Source of the DNA: Atrina japonica
Lineage: Eukaryota; Mollusca; Bivalvia; Pterioida; Pinnidae
Assembly: GCA_030159075.1 (NCBI GenBank)
Contig: BROG01000229.1
Coordinates: forward strand, 1-64,000
Direction: 5' to 3'
DNA length: 64,000 nt
The first letter of the stretch is position 1, and every line of letters starts with the position of its first letter. Below, piece by piece: positions 25,155 through 36,500 of the stretch. The position numbers and the translations under genes were made by a program. Under the pieces are notes generated by a model. That model had not been told where the DNA came from and searched no databases. It saw nothing but the letters and a program-made list of their open reading frames with translations.

Positions 25155-26298
25155 TGCTACTGTATGTATGATTAAAATATAAAAGATAACTCCAGACATT
25201 CAGTGTAATAGATATCAAAGATCACTAAATGTCAATAAAATGTTGATCAACTAACCACAAGATCAAAAAAATAGTACAAAACATGGGACAACTAATGACT
25301 TGACACTCAGTGATAGTAATAAATGACTAACAGTCTGGATTAATTTTAGTTTATGCAATAATCCTATACAAGTGAATGACTGAATGAATAAATGGATGAA
25401 TGAAAGAATGAGCAAATGAAAGAATGAATGAATGAATGAAATTAGTAGTGATTGCAAAGTGCAAATAGGAATCAGTGACTGTTCAAATAAAATTATAAAA
25501 ACTATCAGCAGACCATACAACTAAAAAAATAAACAATCTCCTGACACCCTATTTCAGGCAAATTACTACACCCTTAACCTAAAAAAATTTAAGCCCTATT
25601 TAATTTCTATTTTAAATGTAATTAATTCAGCTGCATTAATAATTATCAAAATTCAAAAAAAATATAAATGTAGTACCAATAGGACTTGATTTTTTATCAA
25701 TCTCTCTCCCTGTCTTTCCTCCTCTCTTTCTCTCTTACTCTTTTTTAAATTAATACTACTATTATAAGTGAGTGTATACACAAGAAAATTCTTACCAGTA
25801 CTGGTATGTGTCCGAGGTTCAATCTCAAGAGAAAAGTAAAGTGTAAATGTCAAAGTTCACTGATTGTCAAAGTTCACTAATGATGCAAAAGTTCACAAAG
25901 TGTCAAAGTTCACGAAATTGTTGAAATCCATTTAAGTAATCTGGAAGTCCAATGCATCATATTCACTATATATAGGTACAATGTACATGAAAATATCGAA
26001 AATGTCCGCAAAATGAAAAACTGCAAAATGTTCAGTGATAAAACAGGAATATGTGATGACAAATATATGTCTTGGCTAACGGGAATCCCAACGAAAATGT
26101 GGTGTCAGAAAACACAAGTCCTCATCATAGAGATGTACATCAAGTTTAGCATGTCCATGAAATCAGTATGACAGATAGAGGAAAAAATGATATCAGGATA
26201 AATGTCAGACGAATCTGGTAGTTGTAGATAACTGCAACTGAGTGGTAGTTGTTGCTTGTCAATAAGTAGTTGTCTGTTGTCCCAACGTGGGCGCCAAA
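25155..26298 (-). other. Outer element 5' leader with primer binding site
   Basis: About 1.1 kb of untranslated leader between the 5' LTR and gag. The primer binding site is at plus 26281-26296; on the minus strand it reads TGGCGCCCACGTTGGG, two bases inside the LTR. It resembles sites for tRNA-Lys-type primers. A GAAT-rich microsatellite (25370-25440) lies in the leader. Confidence 0.75.
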
Positions 26299-27162
26299 TG
26301 TTACAGGGTCCGGTGATAGATGTTTATTATCACTTCAGTTACAAGTATTTGGTTAAGTTGATCAAATGATGCAAATCGTAGATGACCATAACCATTGATG
26401 TAGTTGATAACAATGTAGACTAGATATGTATATATGTATAAATCCTGAAATTAACAATAAACACTTATTCAAATAACTATTACTTAAAAAAATGAAATGA
26501 TATGAGTTGTTTCCCTTAAAATCTTCACAACGTACAGTCATATTTGATATACATTTTATAAAGTTTTCTCCCTTAAAATCTTCAATGATGAGCCGACCTG
26601 GCTCAGTCGGTAGCACGCTTGACTCTGGATCGTGAGGTCGTGAGTTCAAGTCCTGCCGGCGACTGGTTGGTTTCCTGTCTTTCGGATGAGACAGTAAAAG
26701 CTGGAGGTCCCGTGTCACAATAGGTGTTGGCACATTAAAGAACCCTACTGCTCAATGGCCGTAAGTGCTGAGCATAGGCCAAAATTTGAAGCCCTTAACC
26801 AGCATTTGGTGACGTCTCCATATGAGTGAAATATTCTCGAGTGGGACATTAAACAAGAATAAACAAACAAAATACCTCCAAACATGAAATTCTACTGAAT
26901 AGCAAATAAAAATAAATTACAGTGACAATATTGTTATCATTACAAAGAAAACTATTTCTAGGTTTTCTCTTTACAATATTGAACAAAAATTTATATCATA
27001 AAACATTACTTTGGCAGCTGAGTAAAAAAACAAAATTATACTAAACTATTACCGGAAATGATTTATTTAGATCTACATCTAAGTTATTATTTTGACTGTA
27101 CATATGTGTGAGTATGCACTATAGACACACACATATATATATATGCACTAGACATATATAGC

Positions 27163-27214
<52 letters not shown>

Positions 27215-27734
27215 TATAATATTATTTATAAGAAATTTAATAAAATAAATTTCTTACCAATTTATAGAACCAGACTCTCACTCTCAAAAACAAGCAAGTG
27301 TAGTCCCTGATAAAAATCATGCAAACTCGAACAACTTCCACTATATCTAACCAATCAAAACTTGTTATGATTCCAAGGAATTGTCCATTTACAAGATGAA
27401 AATGGAATGACCAAATTTATATAACTAAATTACCTAGAGTCACTGAAGTGTGAAGTGAAAGGTGAACAAAGTGCAGTGATAACATTCTGTTAAATAAATG
27501 ATGATGGAAATGAAAGGATGAATTTATGATTAAAATGAAATTGAAATTTATGACAATGTAATGATTTATGAAATGACCATTATGATAATTGTAAAAGAGA
27601 TGATAATGAAATTAAACTTCAGATTGTTTTTGTATTTATTTCAAATAAGTTTTATATTAATTATTTTTACTTATTATTATCATCATAATGGGTTCTTCAA
27701 AATAAAATAATTGTGTATATATTACGCGGCTACA
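26299..27734 (-). repeat. 5' LTR of the outer element, with insertions
   Basis: Aligns with 13756-14722 but is 469 bp longer. The extra length comes from a SINE at 26590-26872, an AT-rich insertion at about 27092-27240 and a segment of about 88 bp near 26385. Confidence 0.9.
26590..26872 (+). mobile_element. tRNA-derived SINE inside the LTR
   Basis: The head is tRNA-like, with an A box TGGCTCAGTCGG and a B box GAGTTCAAGTCC, and it could fold as a tRNA with a GCCG/CGGC stem. A conserved body follows (ggatgagacagtaaaagctg...acattaaagaaccc), then a tail gagtgggacattaaacaa running into a caaacaaa repeat. Heads, body and tail of this form are typical of molluscan SINEs transcribed by RNA polymerase III and mobilised by LINE machinery. 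The other LTR lacks it, so it inserted after the retrotransposon. Confidence 0.88.
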
Positions 27735-27764
27735 TTTATATATATAAAAGCTGCTATATATGTC

Positions 27765-27795
<31 letters not shown>

Positions 27796-27843
27796 GACAT
27801 ATATGTGTGTGTCTATAGTGCATACTCACACATATGTACAGTC
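27094..27843. repeat. Inverted-repeat pair across the LTR edge
   Basis: Arm 1 (27094-27163, gactgtacatatgtgtgagt...) is the reverse complement of arm 2 (27753-27843, ...actcacacatatgtacagtc), apart from TA-run length. Arm 1 is inside the LTR and absent from the other LTR; arm 2 is just outside it. The spacer is about 590 bp. Confidence 0.85.
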
Positions 27844-28360
27844 AAACCTCATTATGTCGAGATTGGTAATCTCTATTTACCCGGTTATCTCAAGATCAAA
27901 CGCTGGTCCCGGCAATTTTCCTTCTTAATCGTACTATAAAAAGACCTGATAACTCGAGATCAGAAAAATATCACAAAAATACTGTTGTTTTTTGCTCTCT
28001 GATCTTAAATCTATTTGGTTATTGTTACTTTCTATAATTCCTTTATAGACTTTTTATATAAATAATGATAGTGTCACGTCACGTTAGCTAAAAAGCAGCA
28101 TGGGATATCCTTATTAAAATCTGAGTGATGTTTATTTGCCAATACATTTGCAAAATGAAAAATAAATACTCAAATATAATTAATTCAGTTTTATTTACCT
28201 TGCTTTTGACAAAACATACAGATTGTGTGGCTGTCATCTTGCTCATACACTGACGATAAGATAAGGGACAAATGATATACATAGTCGGGCAATTACTGAA
28301 TTGTATTTAACTTGGGTATATATATATAAGCTGTCATACATGTAAATGTCTCGTGCATAT
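27735..28360. other. Flank of the retroelement, AT-rich repeats
   Basis: No gene. It starts with the inverted copy of an LTR insertion (27753-27843). A gtcaaacctcattatgtcgagat repeat piece follows. Confidence 0.5.
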
Positions 28361-28535
28361 ACAGTAAACCTGTATGTAGGGGCCACCCAAGGGACCAGAA
28401 AATATTGGCCTTTATGTGCAGATGACCCTTATGCACTGGTTAAATTTAGTTGATGTATGCAGTCATGGTACTTTTCAAAGTTGGTCTTTATAGACAGGGA
28501 ATCCTAGAGATGGCCGCTAAAGCAGGTTTTACTGT
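28361..28535. mobile_element. MITE, cagtaaaacct family
   Basis: 175 bp between acagtaaacctg and caggttttactgt, inverted with one mismatch. Non-coding interior with ggggccaccc and ggccgctaaag near the ends. Same family as 9166-9362. Confidence 0.75.
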
Positions 28536-28564
28536 ATATATAAGCTGTGATATGTCTGTAGTGC

Positions 28565-28700
<136 letters not shown>

Positions 28701-28707
28701 CCTAGAA

Positions 28708-28975
28708 CATGTATATATCTGTGGGCTACCTAGAACATGTATATACTGTGGGCTTCCTAAAACATGTATATATCTGTGGGCTACCTAGAACATGTATATA
28801 CTGTGGGCTTCCTAAAACATGTATATATCTGTGGGCTACCTAAAACATGTATATATCTGTGGGCTACCTAGAACATGTATATACTGTGGACTACCAAAAA
28901 CATGTATATATCTGTAGGATTCCTAAATCATGTATATCTGTGGGTGTCCTAAAACATGTGTAAATCTTCAGGCTT
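28708..28975 (+). repeat. Minisatellite, about 28-bp units
   Basis: About nine units of the form catgtatatatctgtgggct followed by acctaaaa or tcctaaaa, with growing divergence to the right. Confidence 0.9.
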
Positions 28976-29759
28976 CTGTTACAAATGGTCATTTATACCT
29001 GTTAAATCCCTCAAACATATAGTTAAGACCAGATTAAAAAATTAGGTGTTAGTAACACTGTTAGCGGACAGAAGCTTGTTTACGTCATACCTTGACTGCA
29101 AAGGGAGATAACTCAAATAATGAGTGTCATAAACTGGTATCAGGTTGTATTAACAAAGTGTAGAAATCAGATAGGGACTAGCTTATGAGAGTTATGCTTC
29201 TGTGAGAGTTGAACAAAATCAACACGCCGTGTGTTTTCACAGCAATTATCACATCAAGAAATAATTATGCAGAGCTCCAGATAATTTTTTCATGTAAAGG
29301 GTATTTCACTCCCAGAAATGAAATTTAAAGGGTAAATCTAAATTCTTAAAATGCATTTTAAATATTTAAAGGGTGTTTTACATAATTACATGTACATATA
29401 AATTGTCACAATTACATTTTGTAAATTTAGTGTTCATTGACTGATATCACCCCTGTTCTAAATTCCAAAGCTGATTTTCAAATTTTTAAAGGGTAAATAC
29501 CCTCTTACTCCCCTTATCTGGAGCTGTGATTATGAGTAGATGAAATATATAAACTTAAAGCATTTGTATCACCGGCCTGTCAAACAGTTATTTTAAACAA
29601 AAAATGATGAAAGGTAACTTTAGAAATGTTTCCGTGGTAATGTTAGATACAAATCTAGGGTTTTCAACATTGAACATGTATGTGTGTAGGAAAATGGGGG
29701 TTCTGGCACACTTTGCACTCAATGACCCCAATCGTACTAAAATCTCTCTAGTCTAGCGG
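28976..29759. other. Non-coding; dispersed repeat fragments
   Basis: Contains the molluscan motif aaagggagataactc (about 29101-29115) and a region of agggtaaat-type repeats (29290-29515). No coding frame. Confidence 0.5.
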
Positions 29760-30056
29760 ATTTAATCGTACCGGGGTGAATTCCCCGTTTTACCTGAGGG
29801 GCGATCGAGCGTGACAAGTTTTGTTCAACAGGTAAGAGATGGTTATTCAATAGTCTATATATGGTGTACACTTTAGCCCACCTTTTTCCGAGAAACGAAC
29901 GGTGTCTGGATTTCCTGGAATTGCGGGGGGGGATCTATAAATAGCCGATTCGCGGTCCGGTGGTTGCACAGGTAAACACGGATATGAATAGTTATATATA
30001 GATGATGATGTGCAGGTGTCCAATGTTATAGTGTAAAAATTGAAATTTTATTTCAG
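29760..30056 (+). promoter_or_regulatory. Candidate promoter and 5' leader of the small ORF
   Basis: More CpG-rich than its surroundings. It contains one good donor (TTCAACAG|GTAAGAG, exon end at 29831), a TATA-like CTATAAATAG at 29935-29944 and another donor-like site at 29971. An acceptor at 30055-30056 then leads into the ORF. This arrangement suggests a non-coding first exon and possibly two alternative starts. No expression evidence exists in the sequence. Confidence 0.4.
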
Positions 30057-30077
30057 AATTTAGATGAGAAAGTAGAA

Positions 30078-30320
30078 ATGGCGTGTAGCGGATGTACAGT
30101 TGATGTCGATCAATTCGATCAAAAGAAGTTAACCACCGACTTTGAAGAAGGGATTGGTTTTAAGATACTTTACGATGGCGAGCCTCTTAGATTACTAACC
30201 CCTGTCTTAATAGCGGGGGGTGGACGGCGGTCTGATGATGATGTTTGGATGAGAATTGATGCAAAGAAACATGAAAAATTTGTGCAATTTTGTATCACAG
30301 AAGTTTGGTTTTCAGAATGA
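30078..30320 (+). CDS. Small protein of unknown function (80 aa)
   Basis: The exon begins at 30057 after a clear acceptor (attttatttcag), and the first ATG, at 30078, opens an 80-codon frame to a TGA. The peptide starts MACSGCTVDVDQF, has a central FKILYDGEPLRLLTPVL stretch and an RRSDDDVWMRIDAKKHEKF segment. Composition looks like real protein, with few rare residues and balanced charge. I do not recognise the family. It does not match any part of a GH20 enzyme, so it is not an obvious exon of the gene downstream. A direct repeat of its last 30 nt follows at 30371-30402, the second copy carrying a better donor (CAGAT|GTAAGT). It may therefore be an internal exon whose donor was altered. Confidence 0.45.
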   Translation: MACSGCTVDVDQFDQKKLTTDFEEGIGFKILYDGEPLRLLTPVLIAGGGRRSDDDVWMRIDAKKHEKFVQFCITEVWFSE

Positions 30321-30403
30321 TTGTATCAATAGTATGGTGTTACATGTTTTATGAGGTGTTATATTCTGTTTTATCACAGATGTAAGTTTTGAGAACGATT
30401 GTA

Positions 30404-32401
30404 CAAAAATGTCACAGTGACCTCATTAGACAATTTTAACTACGTTCTAATCTAGTTTGCACTACAGAAATCTGCTTTTCATTTTCAGGTCAGAGTGACT
30501 TCTATAACAAAGTTTGACTGTATGTTCTAGTTTTCACTACAGAAATCTGCTTTTTATTTTCAGGTCAGAGTGACTTCTATAACCAAGTTTGACTGTATGA
30601 TCTAGTTTTCAGTACAGAAATCTGCTTTTTATTTTCAGATCAGAGTGAATTCTATAACCAAGTTTGACTGTATGTTCTAGTTTTCAGTAAAGAGGTCAGG
30701 AATCTAACCAAGTTTGCTTTTCTAGTTTTTCAGAAATCTGTCGGAGTGACTTCTATAACCAAGTTTGACTGTATGTTCTAGTTTTCAGTACAGAAATCTG
30801 CTTTTTATTTTCAGGTCGGAGTTTGACTGTTTGTTCTAGTGACAGAGAAATTCTTTTTATTTTTCATCAGAGTTAACCAAGTTTGACTGTATGTTCTAGT
30901 TTTTAGTACAGAAATCTGCTTTTTATTTTCAGGTCAGAGTGACTTCTATAACCAAGTTTGACTGTATGTTCTAGTTTTCAGTACAGAAATCTGCTTTTTA
31001 TTTTCAGGTCAGAGTGACTTCTATAACCAAGTTTGACTGTATGTTCTAGTTTTTCAGTACAGAAATCTCCTTTTTACTTTTCAGGTCAGACTGTATGACT
31101 TCCGTCATAACCAAGTTTCGGAGTGACTGTATGTTCTAGTTTTCACTACAGAAATCTGCTTTTTATTTTCAGGTCAGAGTGACTTCTATAAACCAAGTCA
31201 GGTCAGACTGTATGTTCTAGTTTTCAGTACAGAAATCTGCTTTTTATTTTCAGGTCAGATTGACTTCTATAACCAAGTTTGATTGTATGTTCTAGTTTTC
31301 AGTACAGAAATCTGCTTTTTATTTTCAGGTCAGAGTGACTTTTATAACCAAGTTTGACTGTATGTTCTAGTTTTACAGCTTTTGATTTTCAGAGTGAATC
31401 TGCTGTATTTTAATCTGCTTTTTATTTTCAGGTCAGAGTGACTTCTATAACCAAGTTTGACTGTATGTTCTAGTTTTCAGTACAGAAATCTGCTTTTTAT
31501 TTTCAGGTCAGAGTGACTTCTATAACCAAGTTTGACTGTATGTTCTAGTTTTCAGTACAGAAATCTGCTTTTTATTTTCAGGTCGGAGAACCAAGGTGAC
31601 TTCTAGTTATAACCAAGCTTTTGACAGGTCAGAGTGTATGTTCTGTTTTTAGTACAGAAATCTGCTTTTTATTTTCAGGTCGGAGTGACTTCTATAACCA
31701 AGTTTGACTGTATGTTCTAGTTTTCAGTACAGAAATCTGCTTTTTATTTTCAGGTCAGAGTGACTTCTATAACCAAGTTTGACTGTATGTTCTAGTTTTC
31801 AGTACAGAAATCTGCTTTTTATTTTCAGGTCAGAGTGACTTCTATGTTTGAACCAAGTTTGACTGCTTATTTATTTTATGTTCTTATAGTTCTTTTAGTA
31901 CAGAAATCTGCTTTTTATTTTCAGGTCAGAGTGACTATTATAACCAAGTTTGACTGTATGTTCTAGTTTTCAGTACAGAAAACTGCTTTTTATTTTCAGG
32001 TCAGAGTGTCTTCTATAACCAAGTTTGATTGTATGTTCTAGTTTTCAGTACAGAAATCTGCTTTTTATTTTCAGGTCAGAGTGACTTCTATAACCAGTTT
32101 GACTTCTATACAGAAACCAAGGTTTGACTTGTATGTTCGTATGCTTTTAGTACAGAAATCTGCTTTTTATTTTCAGGTCAGAGTGACTTCTATAACCAAG
32201 TTTGACTGTATGTTCTAGTTTTTAGTACAGAAATCTGCTTTTTATTTTCAGGTCAGAGTGACTTCTATAACCAAGTTTGACTGTATGTTCTAGGTTTCAG
32301 TACAGAAATCTGCTTTTTATTTTCAGGTCAGAGTGACTTCTATAACCAAGTTTGACTGTATGTTCTAGTTTTCAGTACAGAAATCTGATTTTTATTTTCA
32401 G
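30404..32401 (+). repeat. 75-bp minisatellite containing the exon A splice acceptor
   Basis: About 24 units of gtcagagtgacttctataac...gctttttattttcag. Each ends with the same pyrimidine-rich AG that serves as acceptor of the GH20 exon at 32402, and begins with a relative of the exon's first bases (GTCGGAGTGACTTCT in some units, GTCGGTGCTTCT in the exon). Several units are scrambled (for example 31080-31130, 31590-31640 and 32090-32150). Confidence 0.95.
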
Positions 32402-33029
32402 GTCGGTGCTTCTCGGTGTCACGATTTTCAAGAAGAAAACTGTTTACTACCTCAACTTGGATCTGGTCCAAACCAGTATACATCTGGGTCTGGCTTTTAT
32501 ACCACTGAAGACTATCGTGAAATTCTGCGTTACGCAGCCAGGCGACATATACAAATAATTCCGGAATTTGACATGCCTGGTCGTGGGAGGGCCGCTATAA
32601 AGGCCATGGAACTAAGATTTAGAAGACTGAACAAAACAAACCCAGAGTCGGCGTCTAGATATTTGCTGTCTGACTTTCAAGATAGATCATCATATGCTTC
32701 TGTCCAGTACTACAATGATAACTCAATAAACCCATGCCTGGAGTCTACATATCGCTTTATCAGACATCTCATCTCCACATTAAGCAAACTACACCATGGA
32801 ATTCAACCTCTAAGTATTTATCATTTTGGGGGAGACGAAGTCGCCAAAAATGCCTGGTCCTCATCTAAAGCCTGTATTGATTTACAGAGAAGGGAAAGAG
32901 TGACAGACTTGAAACAGTAATTTGTACAGCGTTTATCAAGTGTAGCTAGCATATACTGAATGATACAGCCTGGGAAGACGGCATCATCTTCAACAAGGAA
33001 ACGCCCATCAGAAAAGATATGTTGAAAAT
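32402..33029 (+). CDS. GH20 exon A: catalytic region
   Basis: Reads from the acceptor as VGASRCHDFQEENCLLPQLG, then the barrel strand IIPEFDMPGRGRAAIKAM, an INPCLESTY stretch and HFGGDEVAKNAW. The acid/base Asp-Glu pair is at 32834-32839. Active GH20 enzymes have His after DMPG (the human HexB H294 position); the codon at 32582 is CGT, Arg. A TAA at 32918-32920 interrupts the frame. Homology continues past it, and after a frame change near 32952 it reads NDTAWEDGIIF to the donor AAAAT|GTAAGTG. Length is 628 nt where phase requires one base more, consistent with a net deletion of one. Confidence 0.9.
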
Positions 33030-33500
33030 GTAAGTGTTATCAAAATAGTTTGAACATCAGAACAAACGCCCATCAGAAAAGATATGTTGAAAATGTAAGT
33101 GTTATCAAAATAGTGTGTAAATCCTAAAATGTAAGTGCGTAAATCCTAAAATGTAAGTATTATCAAAATAGTGTGTAAATCCTAAAATGTAAGTATTATC
33201 AAAATAGTATGTAAATCCTAAAATGTAAGTATTATCAAAATAGTGTGTAAATCCTAAAATGTAAGTATTATCAAAATAGTGTGTAAATCCTAAAATGTAA
33301 GTATTATCAAAATAGTGTGTAAATAATAAAATGTGTTATCGAAATAATGTATTTATCATAAAATGTCATATAAAAGTGTATATATGATAAAATTTGTTAT
33401 CAATATTGTGTAATTATCGTAAAATATGTTATCTAAAATTTATTATCAAAAAAGCATATTTATGGTAAATATGTTGTAGAAAATTTATATATATCATAGA
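33001..33500 (+). repeat. Minisatellite containing the exon A donor
   Basis: The last 29 nt of exon A plus its donor (33001 onward) are repeated once almost exactly at 33065. About seven 36-bp units, aaaatgtaagtattatcaaa followed by atagtgtgtaaatcct, then continue. Each has the AAAAT|GTAAGT donor core. Decayed units run on to about 33500. Confidence 0.92.
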
Positions 33501-36500
33501 ATGTGTTATGAAATGTTGAAATCATCAATGTTCAGGCCTTTTTTGTGCTAATTTAGGGGAAATGCCATTGGCAGCACAATTGGGAATTTTATTGTGAATT
33601 TGTGTCAAATTGAGGGGAAAATGTTTGCACACATGTTAAACAAACTGTGATGGAGTAAACCACGGCTTGAAGAAATAATTCATTTTTCAATAAGTTCATG
33701 GTCTGTACACAAATTTGAGAACTTTTCTTTATCAATTGGGAATATGGCTGAAGTTTGGCCCTGTGGAGACTATAGAAATAGGCCTGATGTCAGTGTTGTG
33801 AGAATGTAGGTTGGTGTGTCAGTGGGGTACCTGTTTCGTACAAGAGACTCTGAGGCACGTCATATGCCAATTTGTATTTCTTTTGACAATACTTAAATCT
33901 AGACCACACTTTTGATTAACAATTATCCAGTTTTGAAAGTTTTATTTTTTGTTGATTGATATTTTTTTTAAATTGACTGTTACACTGTCTGTATCATCTG
34001 ATAGGAGATTGTAGGAAATGTATTATGAATAATAAAACAGGAAAACTTGTTAAATCAATATAAGCTGTCACAGTGATTATTTAAGTTCCCTGACATATAG
34101 ACGAGAAGATGATCAAATGCGTGTTCAAATACATTATCAATCATGTGAAACGTTGTTAAAGATCTTCTTTTCCAAGTTATTTCTTTTATGAGAAGTTTGA
34201 AAATTCTGGCTGTATTTCCGTATGCAGTGAACTTCAAATAAACTCTTTCCCCATATCAAATGTACTTCGTATTTCGGTCAAGGGATCTTGGTCCTTTACT
34301 TGCCAAACTATGTTAAAATCAGCGGTTTTTTTTTATGTGTTTTATATTCACTTTTTAAATACAGGACATGAGTTTTATTGGATTTTACATGTATTATGTA
34401 AAATATATGCTTTTCAACACTATTTTAAATATCTGAAGAAAATCAGATAAATATATGAATAAATTTATCAGGTCACTAAAAGAAATGTTTCCGATCTATA
34501 ATGTTACCCTGAATGCTGATATTGGCAAAATCAGAAAAATATAACTGATAAGTACATGTATGCATACCTCATGTTTTACAATTGTGCCGCCCTGTCTGGT
34601 GGAGTTTAGCAGTTTATGATCACATGTGTCAAGAATGATAAAGCCGAGAATGCAATGGGACAGACACCACCAAATATTTTCCCATTTGTAAACAAAGCAG
34701 GTGTTTTTCCTATAAATTTATCCAAAACATTGCCAAAAATGGTCATTTTGCATATTTTGGAAATCTCACTAAATGTACACCAAGCCCCCTTAATAATGAG
34801 GATGGGAACCCAACTTGAAGAGAAACACAGTCTATAATGTGTCACACCCCTACCTCTCAATCCATTCATTTCTATTAACAAATAAATACATTATATGAAG
34901 AAGTTGTCTGTTTTTCTTTCATGATTTTCATTCAGAATTGTTTGTAACACATATACTTCATTATTCTGAATGATTCCATACCATTATTTACCAATATTGA
35001 CCATGATACCAATAAGGGTAGACGGTACCCCTTAATAATGGAAAAAGTGACAAAATATACCATTTTCTTCACAAAAACTTAAAATTGGGATCATTTCTTA
35101 ATGAGCATGGAACCAATTAGTCACCAGAAGTAAAGAACAATTTCTGAAGCTCACTTACAAGTAAACAATGTCATTTTTTATATCATCAAATTGCTTTTAT
35201 TGACGAGGAATGAAGTGCACCCTTAATAAAAGTGTAAAACTTCTGGGAGGGGATACATTTACATACAACACATTTCAATAGACTTATTGTGTTCATTTAT
35301 ATAAAATATGTCATGTAATCATTTTCAGACATGTCCATGTTTTGTTTCATCCCTTAATTACAGTCTCACGATATAACTAAAATACAGAGGGCAAATAACC
35401 AAGTCTGACTTTAAAATGACTGACACTTAAATGGTGCAAAATCCTAGTCAAATTGCTTTTAAAAGGATATGACATATTTATAGTTCTGTTTCAGATGGAA
35501 AACTAAGTCAAATTTTAATTATACTAAGGTTTGAAACCAGTAAAAGTCAATATCATGTGTTAATTTTTGTCTGGTATGACCCCAAGAGAGTGTTAAGTGA
35601 CATTTGCTGGAGGGGTGGGGGGGGGGGTGAAAAAAGTAATTCAAACAAAAAATGCATGACTGAAAATTTAGAAAACTTATGAAAACATGCAACTTGAATG
35701 AATATTAAATGAGTTAATACAGAAAAAAATATAATTGATACTTTGTAATTATCTTTACAGGTACTTGAGTATGATAATTAGATAAAAATCTCTTATTGGA
35801 CAATATTTCCTGGATTTAAGAAATTGAAATATTCCTTTTACAGGTTAAAATGTTGATAGATTATGAAAAAAATGTTAAAACGCCCTATTTCTAAAGAATT
35901 TTTTTATTTACAAATTATGTATTACCCAAATTTAACACAATATGACCTAACCACAATGTGGAAATTCTTGTGTACAGATCAGCATGGGGGGGGGGTAATT
36001 TAAATTAATTTTTATACTGTTTTCAGTGTATATGGCATGATGAAATATTTTACAGATGAGACTTGAATGCTGAAATGCAGTTTAATACAATTTTCTTAAA
36101 AATGAGATGGTTCTTTCCCTTCAGATACAGTACATATATACAGCTAAAGGTACAAAATACACTGCACAAGTAAAATGACATGGTCCAGTATGTAGATTTT
36201 GCCCTCAAATGAAGAAAATCAACCAGTCTTTACCTTAAAAAGGTCTGACTTTAATTCAAATGAGTTAAAATTTACAATAGAAACATCATTTCCTAAATAT
36301 TTTGCTAAAATTAGTCACTATGCATAACCATAACTATATGATTTTTTATAAAAGAACATGTGTATGTTTGTATAGGAGAGGGTGGGGTATACTTGAATTT
36401 TCCAAGTACAGATGGAATTTTGACCAATAAATGGTAAAATATTAGTTCTAGGTGTAATATAAAACATACAGATAAAATTAGGAAATCTCAATATGCCACA

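Larger units (their letters stand above)
13756..27734 (-). mobile_element. Outer Ty3/gypsy LTR retrotransposon (defective)
   Basis: The two ends carry LTRs: 26299-27734 is the 5' LTR and 13756-14722 the 3' LTR, because the element reads on the minus strand. The LTRs start TGTAGCCGCG and end CCCTGTAACA. Inside the 5' LTR end lies a primer binding site, and inside the 3' LTR a purine-rich run (accgggaagaa). Gene order is gag (25154-23830), protease (23800-23015), then integrase (17155-15050). RT and RNase H are missing. A second gypsy element occupies 17156-22862. The LTRs differ by substitutions and several indels, so the insertion is old. No clear target duplication is visible: the left flank reads atata and the right flank tttat. 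Confidence 0.9.

Noticed and set aside
26592..26660. Functional tRNA gene
   Set aside because: The tRNA-like head is followed by a SINE body and tail and has imperfect stems, so it is the promoter head of a SINE.
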